Part shown: one piece after another, positions 9,701 to 18,969 of the stretch | How the letters are laid out: each line of letters opens with the position of its first letter | Position numbering within the stretch: position 1 is the first letter of the stretch | NCBI GenBank assembly: GCA_032718475.1 | Contig: JAUCBJ010006198.1 | Coordinates: 1-20,031, forward strand | From: Nemertoderma westbladi | Lineage: Eukaryota; Xenacoelomorpha; Nemertodermatida; Nemertodermatidae | Direction: 5' to 3' | DNA: 20,031 nucleotides | Program-made: the position numbers and the translations under genes | The notes under the pieces: generated by a model | What the model was told of the DNA's origin: nothing | Database searches by the model: none | The model's input: the letters and a program-made list of their open reading frames with translations, nothing else

Positions 9701-10890
9701 CACTATTTTGTAAATGTAGGTTTCCTTTATTCCTCGATGTTTCTATGTGGAGATAATTATTATTATGAGAAAAATTCCAAAATTATAACAAAAGTTGACT
9801 AACAAGGTGCGATGGTGGCAGTGTGAATAACAACAGAGTTACCAAGTGAAATATTTTATAGTTTTAAATTGTATATCTGATGCAATCGAAATAATTTATT
9901 TGGTTTTTATTTATTTATAAATTATCGCCTAAATTTACACAGAAAGGTCAACTTCCTCATAAAAGTTGCGCTGTTTTTCTTGCCTCTTGAGAAAAAGACT
10001 ATCTGTTTGTAATATCTTATAGCTACGACTAGCCGACATAAAATAAAAAATTTCACTTATGAGCCACATTGCGACTTTTCAATTTATAGTACTGTCATTT
10101 CTTGTTATCTCAGATCCTATAGTATTTTGATTGAGATGTTTCTTATTTACTCGTGAAAGGTACACCTCTATTTGTGAGGGTTATTCGTAATTTATTATGG
10201 CTACAATTTGGACAATAATATTAAAAAAACATTGTGTTAGATATAAACTGAATGATTATTTTTATTTGTCAAATCTCTGCGAAACTCCCAAGTAAGAGTT
10301 CCAACCCGACCAGAACGTTAAAGAAACCGTCGCTAAGCTGTAATTACAAATATTCGCTTGTCCTGCTCTATAGTGCAATATGCTGGTCCCGTAAGCCCAG
10401 CTACAGCACTGAGTCACAAATCAAATTGTGACAAGAATTGACTGTCACGCGACGTCCGACACTCAAGTTGGGTCAACTGCCTGCTGGTTAGATTGAGGAC
10501 TGAAACATCCACATCGCAAATACTTAACTAAACAGTTAAACGATAGTTCTTTACCAGTTCAAACCATGCGAATGCTGGAAGCTGGATCGCTGTCTGTAGG
10601 TGCGTTGTTGTCCATTGTATTGTGAACTGCAGTGCCTAATAAGATACGCATTAAAGATTCGATTACATACGTATATTCGCATTTGCTTACCCTGAAATAA
10701 TAGCTAACATATTCTAGAACATGAACAATTGCAAAAATTAGCTAGTATGGTAAAACGATTTTAGAAAATGTTTATCTATAGGCACCCCAGCGTAATTATA
10801 TCATTTAGTGCTGCAACTACAAATCTAAAATTAGAATTAGCGAACAATATAAAATCCTTCCAGTTATTGAGACGAATTCCTGCTTGTAAG
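9701..10890. other. AT-rich intergenic stretch without a gene
   Basis: Stops are frequent in all frames and I recognise no coding sequence or RNA gene. The only small structure noted is a perfect 7 bp stem with a 6 nt loop at 10412-10431 (GTCACAA...TTGTGAC). Confidence 0.6.
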
Positions 10891-10899
10891 ATCAGATAA

Positions 10900-11125
10900 G
10901 GGGAACTTTCGACGCAATGAAGTTAATCCGGCCCTCTAGATAAAATCGGCGCAAATAACAGCTGATTAATATATAAAATAAAACTGTAACCTGTTCAGTT
11001 GACTTTAGTTTATTGTTTTGGTTAAAATAACGTGCCACTGTAACCTGCTCCTTTCCCTTAATTGGTAATTTAACATTGAGACGAAATATTAATTCGCCTA
11101 GATAGGAATTGCGTCGAGTTTCCCC
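10900..11125. mobile_element. MITE-like palindromic element, copy 1
   Basis: The ends are inverted repeats: 10900-10918 (GGGGAACTTTCGACGCAAT) and 11108-11125 pair with one gap and one mismatch, enclosing about 226 bp. The body, about 10925-11098, recurs in reverse orientation at 17480-17655. The longest shared stretch is about 37 bp without a mismatch (11018-11054 region, including CAGTGGCACGTTATTTTAAC on the reverse strand). It carries no ORF. A small non-autonomous element is the simplest reading. No convincing target-site duplication was found, and the superfamily is not assigned. Confidence 0.6.
10970..10980 (+). promoter_or_regulatory. TATA-like sequence inside the MITE-like element
   Basis: TATATAAAATA lies 200 bp upstream of the ATG at 11180. 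The other copy of the element (17.5 kb) lacks it at the corresponding site. It could be a promoter for the 11180 ORF, but in AT-rich DNA a chance match is quite likely. Confidence 0.2.
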
Positions 11126-11179
11126 TCCCCTGTATCAGCGAGATTGAGATAGAAACTAAAAAGTAATTTGTAACTTAGT

Positions 11180-11587
11180 ATGAGAAGATCTACTAGAAGT
11201 GAGGTTAGCAATGTGGAAGGAAAAACTACAAAAAAACAAAATAAGGAGCAAATTAAAAAAAACACAGAACAGCAGAATGTGGAAGACGTTGAAGTGAAGG
11301 ACGAAACGTCATCAGGTTCCGAAACGGAACCTTCCAGCTATTCGGACGAGTTCTTTCCTGCTAGTGAGATAGAGATAAGAACAAAACCAAATCGATTTCG
11401 CCATTTGGATATGCGATACAGTATGAGAAGATCTACAAGTAATTTTAGCAATGTGGAATCTACCAAAAAACCAAAGAAACACCGAACTAAAAAACATATT
11501 GAAAATAATATGGAAGATGATAAAATGAAGGATGGTGAGGAACTAAAGTCCGGCTCAAAGATACATTTTGCGTTGACAGCTCTGTGA
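11180..11587 (+). CDS. Unrecognised charged 135-residue protein with internal duplication
   Basis: I do not recognise this ORF. It starts at ATG 11180 and ends at TGA 11585-11587. The product is rich in Lys, Glu, Asp and Ser. It contains two copies of one module 81 codons apart: MRRSTRSEVSNVEGKTTKK near the N-terminus and MRRSTSNFSNVESTKK from about residue 82, each followed by a Lys-rich then an acidic stretch and a (S)GS segment. The copies have diverged while keeping frame and the RRST/SNVE motifs, which is mild support for real coding sequence. No signal peptide, membrane segment or known domain is visible; low complexity and basic clusters would suit a nuclear or disordered protein (inference). 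It lies just downstream of the MITE-like element and just upstream of the satellite. It could be one exon of a larger gene, a decayed fragment, or an orphan gene. Confidence 0.4.
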   Translation: MRRSTRSEVSNVEGKTTKKQNKEQIKKNTEQQNVEDVEVKDETSSGSETEPSSYSDEFFPASEIEIRTKPNRFRHLDMRYSMRRSTSNFSNVESTKKPKKHRTKKHIENNMEDDKMKDGEELKSGSKIHFALTAL

Positions 11588-11846
11588 CAAAGTAGTGAAT
11601 ATCGGGTTTTGGTTTTTGGATACAGCATTGCAAGAACGCGGAGACAGTGCAGTCAATGTGCGTTCAAAATGCCACGCAAAACCACCGCGCTGTCACCGCA
11701 AAGTGTATCTGAGAACCGAACTCAACTCCCGAAGAAGCAAAACAACTGGCGGAGAGAGAGAAAAGAAAGTCATCTAAGATTTGCTGCGCAATTCTATAAA
11801 ATGTACACTATTTGAATATCAATTTATTTACCACAAACTGTTTATA

Positions 11847-11852
11847 AATAAA
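11847..11852 (+). terminator. Possible poly(A) signal for the 11180 ORF
   Basis: AATAAA lies 260 bp after the stop of the 135-residue ORF and about 40 bp before the satellite begins. The position suits a short 3' UTR, but no GT-rich downstream element is evident because the satellite follows. Confidence 0.3.
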
Positions 11853-11891
11853 ATGACATACTATAGGTAGATAAATAAATAAATTAGCATA

Positions 11892-14800
11892 CACCAGAAA
11901 CACTGGCCGACTCGTCGCCTGCACCAGAGCTACGACTGGCCGACTCGTCCCTTGCACCAGAGCTACGATAGCCGACTGGTCGCCTGCACCAGAGCTACGA
12001 CTAGCCAACTCGTCGCCCACACCAGAGCTACCACTGGCCGACTCATTGCCCGAAACCAGAGCTATGACTGGCCGACTCGGTGCCTGCACCAGAGCTACTA
12101 CGACTGGTCGACTCGTCGCCTGCACCAGAGCTACGACTGGCCGACTTGTCGCTTGCACCAGAGCTAGAACTGACTGACTGGTCGCCTGCACCAGAGCTAT
12201 GACTGGCCGACTCATTGCCCGAAACCAAAGCTACGACTGGCCGACTCGTCGCCTGCACCAGAGCTATGACTGGCTGACTCGTTGCCTGCACCAGAGCTAT
12301 GACTGGCTGAATCGTCGCCTGCACGTTAGCTACGACTAGCCGACTCGTTGCCTGCACCAGAGCTACGACTGGCCGACTCATCACCTGCACCACAGCTATG
12401 ACTGGCCGACTCATCACCTGCACCAGAGCTACGATGGCCGACTCATCGCCTGCAACATAACTACGACTGGCCAACTCGTCGCCTGCACCAGAGCTACGAT
12501 GGCCGACTTATCGCCTGCACCAGAACTACGACTGGCCAACTCATCGCCTGCACCAGAGCTACGACTGGCTGACTCATCGCCTGCACCAGAGCTACGATGG
12601 CCAACTCGTTGCCTGCACCAGAGCTATGACCTGCCGACTCGTCGCCTGCACCAGAGCTATGACTGGCCGTCTCATCGCCTGCACCAGAGCTAAGACTGGC
12701 TGACTCGTCGCCTGCACCACAGCTATGACTGGCCGACTCATCACCTGCACCAGAGCTACGATGGCCGACTCATCGCCTGCACCAGAACCACGAATGGCCA
12801 ACTCGTCGCCTGCACCAGAGCTACGATGGCCGACTTATCGCCTGCACCAGAAATACGACTGGCCAACTCGTCGCCTGCACCAGAGCTACGATGGCCGACT
12901 CATCGCCTGCACCAGAACTACGACTGGCCGACTCGTCGCCTGCACCAGAGCTACAACTGGCCGACTCGTTGCTCGCACCAGAGCTACGACTGGCCGACTC
13001 GTTGCCTGCACCAGAGCTACGACTGACCGACTCGTCGCCTGCACCAGAACTACGACTGGCCGACTCGTCGCCTGCACCAGAGCTACAACTGGCCAACTCG
13101 TTGCTCGCACCAGAACTACGACTGGCCGACTCGTTGCCTGCACCAGAGCTACGACTGACCGACTCGTCGCCTGCACCAGAACTACGACTGGCCGACTCGT
13201 CGCCTGCACCAGAGCTACAACTGGCCGACTCGTTGCTCGCACCAGAGCTACGACTGGCCGACTCACCGCTTGCACCAGAGCTACGACTGGCTGACTCATC
13301 GCCTGCACCAGAGCTACGAGGGCCAACTCGTTGCCTGCACCAGAGCTATGACTTGCTGACTCGTCGCCTGCACCAGAGCTATGACTGGCCGTCTCATCGC
13401 CTGCACCAGAGCTAAGACTGGCTGACTCGTCGCCTGCACCACAGCTATGACTGGCCGACTCATCACCTGCACCAGAGCTACGATGGCTGACTCATCGCCT
13501 GCACCAGAACTACGACTGGCCAACTCGTCGCCTGCACCAGAGTTACGATGGCCGACTCATCTGCACCAGAGCTACGATGACCGACTCATCGCCTGCACCA
13601 GAACTACGACTGGCCAACTCATCGCCTGCACCAGAGCTATGACTGGCTGACTTATCGCCTGACCAGAGCTACGATGGCCGACTCATTGCCCGCACCAGAG
13701 CTATGACTGGCCGACTTTCCGTCTGCACCAGAGCTACAACTGGCCGACTCGTCGCCTGCACCAGAACTACAACTGGCCGACTCGTCGCCTGCACCAGAGC
13801 TACAACTGGCCGACTCGTTGCTCGCACCAGAGCTACGACTGGCCGACTCACCGCTTGCACCAGAGCTATGACTGGCCGACTCGTCGCCTGCACCAGAACT
13901 ACGACTGGCCGACTCGTTGCCTGCACCAGAGCTACGACTGACCGACTCGTCGCCTGCACCAGAACTACGACTGGTCGACTCGTCGCCTGCACCAGAGCTA
14001 CAACTGGCCGACTCGTTGCTCGCACCAGAGCTACGACTGGCCGACTCACCGCTTGCACCAGAGCTATGACTGGCCGACTCGTCGCCTGCACCAGAACTAC
14101 GACTGGCCGACTCGTTGCCTACACCAGAGCTACGACTGACCGACTCGTTGCCCGCACCAGAGCTATGACTGGCCGACTTTCCGTCTGCACCAGAGCTACA
14201 ACTGGCCGACTCGTCGCCTGCACCAGAACTACAACTGGCCGACTCGTCGCCTGCACCAGAGCTACGATGGCCGAATCGTCGCCTGCACCAGAGTTACGAC
14301 TGGCCGACTCGTCGCCTGCACCAGAGCTATGACTGGCCGACTTGTCGCCTGCACCAGAGCTATGACTAGCCGACTCATTGGCTGCACCAGAGCTACGATG
14401 GCCGACTCATCGCCTGCACGCTGCACCAGAACTACAACTGCCCAACTCATCGCCTGCACCAGAGCTATGACTAGCCGACTCATTGGCTGCACCAGAGCTA
14501 CAATGGCCGACTCATCGCCTGCACGCTGCACCAGAACTATGACTGGCCAACTCATCGCCTGCACCAGAACTATGACTAGCCGACTCATTGCCTGCACTAG
14601 AGCTACGATGGCCGACTCATCGCCTGCACCAGAGCTATGACTAGCCGACTCATTGGCTGCACCAGAGCTACGATGGCCGACTCATCGCCTGCACGCTGCA
14701 CCAGAACTACAACTGCCCAACTCATCGCCTGCACCAGAGCTATGACTAGACGACTCATTGGCTGCACCAGAGCTACAATGGCCGACTCATCACCTGCACG

Positions 14801-15118
14801 CTGCGCCAGAGCTACGATGGCTGACTCATCGCCTGCACCAGAACTACTACTGGCTAACTCATCGTCTGCACCAGAACTACGACTGGCCAACTCATCGCCT
14901 GCACCAGAGCTACGATGGCCGACTCGTTGCCTGCACCAGAGCTACGACTGGCCGACTCCTTTCCTGCACCAGAGCTATGACTAGCCGACTCCTTGCCTGC
15001 ACCAGAGCTACGACTGGCCGACTCCTTGCCTGCACCAGAGCTATGACTAGCCGACTCGTTGCCTGCACCACAGCTACGACTGGCCGACTCGTCGCACATA
15101 CCAGAACTACGACTAGCG
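11892..15118. repeat. Large ~33 bp minisatellite array with higher-order structure
   Basis: About 3.2 kb consists of head-to-tail units of mostly 33 bp (roughly 95-100 copies), built around a TACGACTGG / CCGACTCGTCGCC / TGCACCAGAG core. A common variant is 32 bp (GATGG for GACTGG); a rarer one is 39 bp with a 7 bp GCTGCAC duplication; one 29 bp unit occurs near 13550. The array is much more GC- and CpG-rich than its AT-rich flanks. Higher-order periods are visible: 132 bp (12951, 13083, 13215), 722 bp (12690 and 13412), 462 bp (13713 and 14175) and 105 bp (14361 and 14466). There is no spacer diversity, so it is not a CRISPR. Long ORFs in several frames on both strands follow from a stop-poor 33 bp (11-codon) unit and shift frame at every 32 or 39 bp unit, so I do not call them genes. 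Confidence 0.95.
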
Positions 15119-15180
15119 GCGTACTCTTATCTATCCGAATACCTCTCACACCACCTACTGACTCCCGTAACTCGATTCAT

Positions 15181-15540
15181 TCAAATTTAATGAGGTCCAC
15201 TACAATAATGTAATGAATGGGGTTTAATTTCTCACCTATTTTGGCGTATTCGATGCAGGGTGGGTTTATGTTTATATTTGAAAGCATTCGGTGTAGTCAA
15301 ACACGACGTACTGGCCTATCCAGAGGCGGTTAATCCTGCCGAGACCCAACTGCCATGATGCCGATAACTGGCTAATAATAATACAAGAAATTTAATTACA
15401 TTAGATTTATTATAGAGATTGATCTTGAAATATATAAACATTTCCCCATCACACATTATCTTAGATAGGCCCTACACCAATAATGCTGAAAAGTGTATCT
15501 CCATTCATTCCATTATTGTAGTGTACCTCATGAATTTTTA
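15181..15540. mobile_element. Foldback/MITE-like inverted repeat at the satellite edge
   Basis: Positions 15181-15220 and 15501-15540 are inverted repeats matching at about 35 of 40 positions, including an ATTATTGTAGTG core. They enclose 280 bp without coding capacity. The left arm begins about 60 bp after the last satellite unit. No target duplication was recognised, so classification as a mobile element is an inference. Confidence 0.5.
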
Positions 15541-15716
15541 ATGAGTCTCTTACACATATAGAATCAAGGAATGCAATAGAGCCGGAACCACATTAGTGTA
15601 CTACCCCTGAGACCACCCTGATTTTTTTTTGCCTATGATGTAGATAGACATAAGAACTCGAATATTGATAAATGTAGTTTATCAAAAATGGGGGTCATTG
15701 TACTCGTTCAAGTGAT

Positions 15717-15879
15717 ATTCCCGTTTCCATGGCAACCAATTTTTTCATTTTCTTGGACTATATGTTGCGGCTTAATCATTGCTTGTATTTGTCAAACAAT
15801 AGTTTCAAATAAATATATCAAAGTATTAAAGTATATTGTTAAAAAAAAGAGAAGAATTTGTTGCCATGGAAACAGGAAT
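15717..15879. repeat. Inverted repeat pair with RFX X-box-like cores
   Basis: Arms 15717-15744 and 15852-15879 are inverted copies aligned without gaps. Each holds a 14 bp palindrome-like core: GTTTCCATGGCAAC (15723-15736) and GTTGCCATGGAAAC (15860-15873). Both fit the RFX-family X-box pattern of two GTN(R/Y)CC-type half-sites separated by AT. Whether they are regulatory sites or simply the ends of a small foldback element cannot be settled from sequence. Confidence 0.55.
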
Positions 15880-16364
15880 TTTATGTGCAGTTTTCTGAGC
15901 GACTTTTTTTCATGCGCTTTTTTCATGCGCTTCTGCATGGTTAACTAATTTAGTTTGCAGAGCAAAGGAAATTTGTCTAATCATTTAATCTGTTTTATCA
16001 TTGGCTGCTACACTTACGATATATAGGAAGCTTTAAAACAAATTATCGCCCAAAAAACAAGGGAATGTAACCCAGACCATTAGGTTTGTTGGTTGCAAAT
16101 ACAACTATTCGCAAATAATATTGACAGGTATATCATAAACTATTTATTTAAAACATTTAGTGGAAATTATTAAATTTAACTGAAGTGCAATTGTATATTT
16201 TTTTGCATCAGTTTACCTTAAATATGTGGGGCAATTTTCGATACACTTAATATTGAAAACATATAAAATTAATGTGGGACAGGCCAGTGCAGTGTAGGCC
16301 TAAGTAAATTCTTATTGAATTACCATACAGCATATTGTATACAACAAGCCCCTAATATTATAGT

Positions 16365-16376
16365 CCCCCCCCCCCC
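16365..16376 (+). repeat. C12 homopolymer
   Basis: Twelve consecutive C residues lie in an otherwise AT-rich stretch. Confidence 0.9.
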
Positions 16377-16982
16377 GAATTTTTCTGCAAATCTTAATGA
16401 GGATCGTCACTTTCAATCTTTATCTACAAGCGCTTAAAAAAATGTCTCCGGTGATATTTCACCACCAGTTACTCTGAGAGTTATTCTTCAACTTATAGTT
16501 ATTTGTTGGTACTGATTGAAAGCTGGCCGAATAAGGATACCAAATATGTAAAAATACATTTAAATTTCATTGGGAAATAGTTGAGATATGGGATTTTGAC
16601 TCTTGTATGTATTTGCTTCCTATGCAGACCTATTTAATAAATTCACCATGTTCTAGAACATTTTCAGGTATTAATTATATCAGTTTATTTAAGTCTATTT
16701 GTATGGCCAAGACCATCATAAGTAGGCCTATATACCAGTAATGTTAGTATATATCATACATAGATTTAATATTGTTATGTTTAAGAATATTAATGGAATT
16801 CTTACCATTTTTATGCTAATTGAATTAAATAATACTAATACTGTAATACAGTATAATCTTACACTTAGTCTACAACCAACGGCTATTATCAATGAAGAAT
16901 ACTCATTTACGGAACAGAATTTCAACTTCTAGTAACTTTGCAGTGAATGCACCATTTACAACTAAATTTGGTATAATAATTA

Positions 16983-16989
16983 ATTAAAC
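16983..16989 (+). repeat. Target-site duplication, left copy (ATTAAAC)
   Basis: The heptamer directly abuts the left TIR and equals the one directly abutting the right TIR at 18207. Confidence 0.65.
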
Positions 16990-18206
16990 CAAGGACTTCT
17001 AGAACATAGTATATATTCAGGACGCGATGCTCGCATACAGTGTTAATTTTATTAGAGGCCGGTATTCATTATCTTAGTTTATAGATATAGTGTAGCTAAA
17101 TAAAAGAAATGCAGTTACAATACTACAGTCTTGGCGAAAATTATACTACAATACTATTACAAAAATTACTAATACAAAAACTAGCTATAGTAGAAAAAAT
17201 TCGTTTATGGGTACACACACATACAATTAATAGTATCGCCTATTACATAGTAAACAGAAACACAGTGGAAATTTCTCGCAAATTTAACAATCAAATAGTT
17301 TGGGACGCCTTGGTTTTATTCTTAACTTTTTATTCTAGAACTTATTTCATCAAGTTAAAAGATCATGTACATACGCTCTAGCTAGTTGTTGCTACTTTTT
17401 TTAAAACGTATTTTTTTTATTATTGAAATATTAAATTTAAAAAAAAAAATAATAAAAAAATTTATTATAAACCCGCCTTGGCGAATTAATATCCCGCCTC
17501 AATGTTAAATTCTCAATTTGGGGAAAGGAGCAGGTTTCAGTGGCACGTTATTTTAACCAAAACAATAAACTAAACACAATAGAACAGGTTTACAGTTTTA
17601 TTTTTGAGAGTAATAAACTGTTATTTGCGTCGAATTTTCCCTGGAGAGGGATGAATTTTAGTAAAATGTAAAGTTTTTCAGCCGTTAAGCCAGGGATTAC
17701 ATTACGCACAAAGTTCTTTGACTTATTCTCAGTAAATAAACAGTAAATTTCCAGTAAACAATAATAAGTCTAAAAAGTCTAACTATACTCTGGGATAAAC
17801 GTATATAAACCGCCTCCAGATTATACATATTTCGAAATATTGTGGCTCGTATATTTTATTAGGAGTTCGGTTTCAGTGGTAGATACAGTCAGTTATTTCA
17901 CACAACTTATTTCAAAGGTTATTTCAAATATCTTTCAACAGTTAGTTATTTTGTACTAATAAATTATCGCTAGCAAATTGTCGTAAAATATTTACATTAA
18001 AAGAAAGTACATTAGGTTGTTTCTCAATACAAATTAATAACATTAAAAACGTTCGCATTAAAAACAATGAAAGGAAATTGAGAAGTTTACTTCTGTAAAT
18101 TAAAGTAATTAGGCCTACACTGAATAGAAAAAACCGGCCTCTAATAAAATTAACACTGTATGCCAGCATCGCGTCCTGAATATATACTATGTTCTAGAAG
18201 TCCTTG
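16990..18206. mobile_element. 1.2 kb non-autonomous DNA transposon-like element with 74 bp TIRs
   Basis: Positions 16990-17063 and 18133-18206 are inverted repeats, ungapped over 74 bp with a single mismatch. The terminus reads CAAGGACTTCTAGAACAT inward. Directly outside both ends is the same heptamer ATTAAAC (16983-16989 and 18207-18213), a probable target-site duplication. The 1217 bp element is AT-rich and encodes no recognisable transposase; its longest ORF (17109-17381, 90 codons) has no family resemblance. It contains a reversed copy of the MITE-like body found at 10.9-11.1 kb. A CAAGG-type end with a TSD near 8 bp would suit hAT, while long TIRs would suit Mutator-like elements; I cannot decide. 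The near-identical TIRs suggest a fairly young insertion. Confidence 0.75.
17480..17655. mobile_element. MITE-like element body, copy 2, inverted and nested
   Basis: The segment matches the reverse complement of about 10925-11098, from GGCGAATTAATAT at its start through CAGTGGCACGTTATTTTAAC to CTGTTATTTGCG near its end, with scattered mismatches and short gaps (roughly 80% by eye). Its outer inverted ends are not preserved as in copy 1. It lies wholly inside the 16990-18206 element, so it is either an insertion into it or a shared internal part of one family. Confidence 0.65.
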
Positions 18207-18213
18207 ATTAAAC
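18207..18213 (+). repeat. Target-site duplication, right copy (ATTAAAC)
   Basis: The heptamer directly abuts the right TIR and is a direct repeat of 16983-16989. Confidence 0.65.
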
Positions 18214-18432
18214 TATCTACGAATTGAATAAAAAAAAAAAACTGAAAATTTCATTTTTGGGTGCAAAAAAATTTCGAGTTTCTTTACATTCGTTGCCCCA
18301 ATGAAATACAGTATAAATACTAATTTGCTGTTGTCAAACTCTTTAGCAAGGAATGTGCAAAATATTGAATTCAAGAAAAAACATTTAGTTTTTTTACCGT
18401 TTGTGGGCACGAAAAGTGTAAGTAACAAATAA

Positions 18433-18661
18433 GGCAAATTATTGAGATTTGGATACTATTACAAAATATTAAAAGTGCTGGCTACTTGTATTTTTCAACC
18501 ACTGATACCCCCGAAAAGTACCTTTCACATTGAAGCGTCAGTGTCTATATAAATAATTTCATTGAATACATCACATTCGAATACCTAAAAAGAACCCCCC
18601 CCCCCCCCCCCCCCCCCCCCTGGGGCAAATATAATAGATTTAGACACTATTACAAAATATG
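18433..18661 (+). repeat. Diverged direct repeat pair, 191 bp apart
   Basis: Segments 18433-18470 and 18624-18661 share GGCAAAT, GATTT and CTATTACAAAATAT, with several substitutions. The second copy begins just after the C26 run. Confidence 0.5.
18595..18620 (+). repeat. C26 homopolymer
   Basis: Twenty-six consecutive C residues are followed by TGGGGC. The length is unusual for an AT-rich region, and the exact count may be a sequencing or assembly estimate. Confidence 0.9.
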
Positions 18662-18969
18662 AATATGAGGTGCGATCTTTATAAGCCAAAACAATAAACC
18701 GATTATTTACATATTAAGAGTTACAGTACTCCAGAATTACCCACAGCACTGGTGTTTAGGGTATTCACATACGCCTTATTCCCACATATGTAAAAAAGGT
18801 AAAAAATAAACATAAACAACAATAAATAATAATTATTATTCCCGGATTACGCACCGGTGGCTGTTGTTATTATTAATCATGGTAGATAACCTATTAAGTA
18901 AAAAACGAATCAACAAAAAAAAGACAATAATTATTCACGAAGTTAATACAAGTTTTTTGAGACCCCCCT

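Larger units (their letters stand above)
15541..16982. other. AT-rich intergenic stretch without a recognised gene
   Basis: The stretch contains the paired X-box palindromes (15717-15879), a short TTTTTTCATGCGC duplication near 15904-15930, a C12 run (16365-16376) and two TAGGCCTA palindromes. ORFs here are short, hydrophobic or AT-biased, with no family resemblance. Confidence 0.55.

Noticed and set aside
11595-11815. Overlapping short ORFs after the 135-residue ORF
   Set aside because: They overlap in two frames, show no domain, and lie where a 3' UTR would be expected.
11892-15118. CRISPR array
   Set aside because: The units are contiguous with no unique spacers, and the context is clearly eukaryotic.
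11808-15213. Many 60-200 codon ORFs on both strands in the satellite
   Set aside because: They are a by-product of a stop-poor 33 bp unit. All frames give repetitive peptides, and 32, 39 and 29 bp units shift the frame repeatedly without sign of selection.
15688-15948. 86-codon hydrophobic ORF
   Set aside because: It spans the inverted repeat with the X-box cores and T-rich sequence; the hydrophobicity comes from base composition.
17109-17381. 90-codon ORF inside the TIR element
   Set aside because: AT-driven codon content and no transposase motif; too short for a DDE domain.
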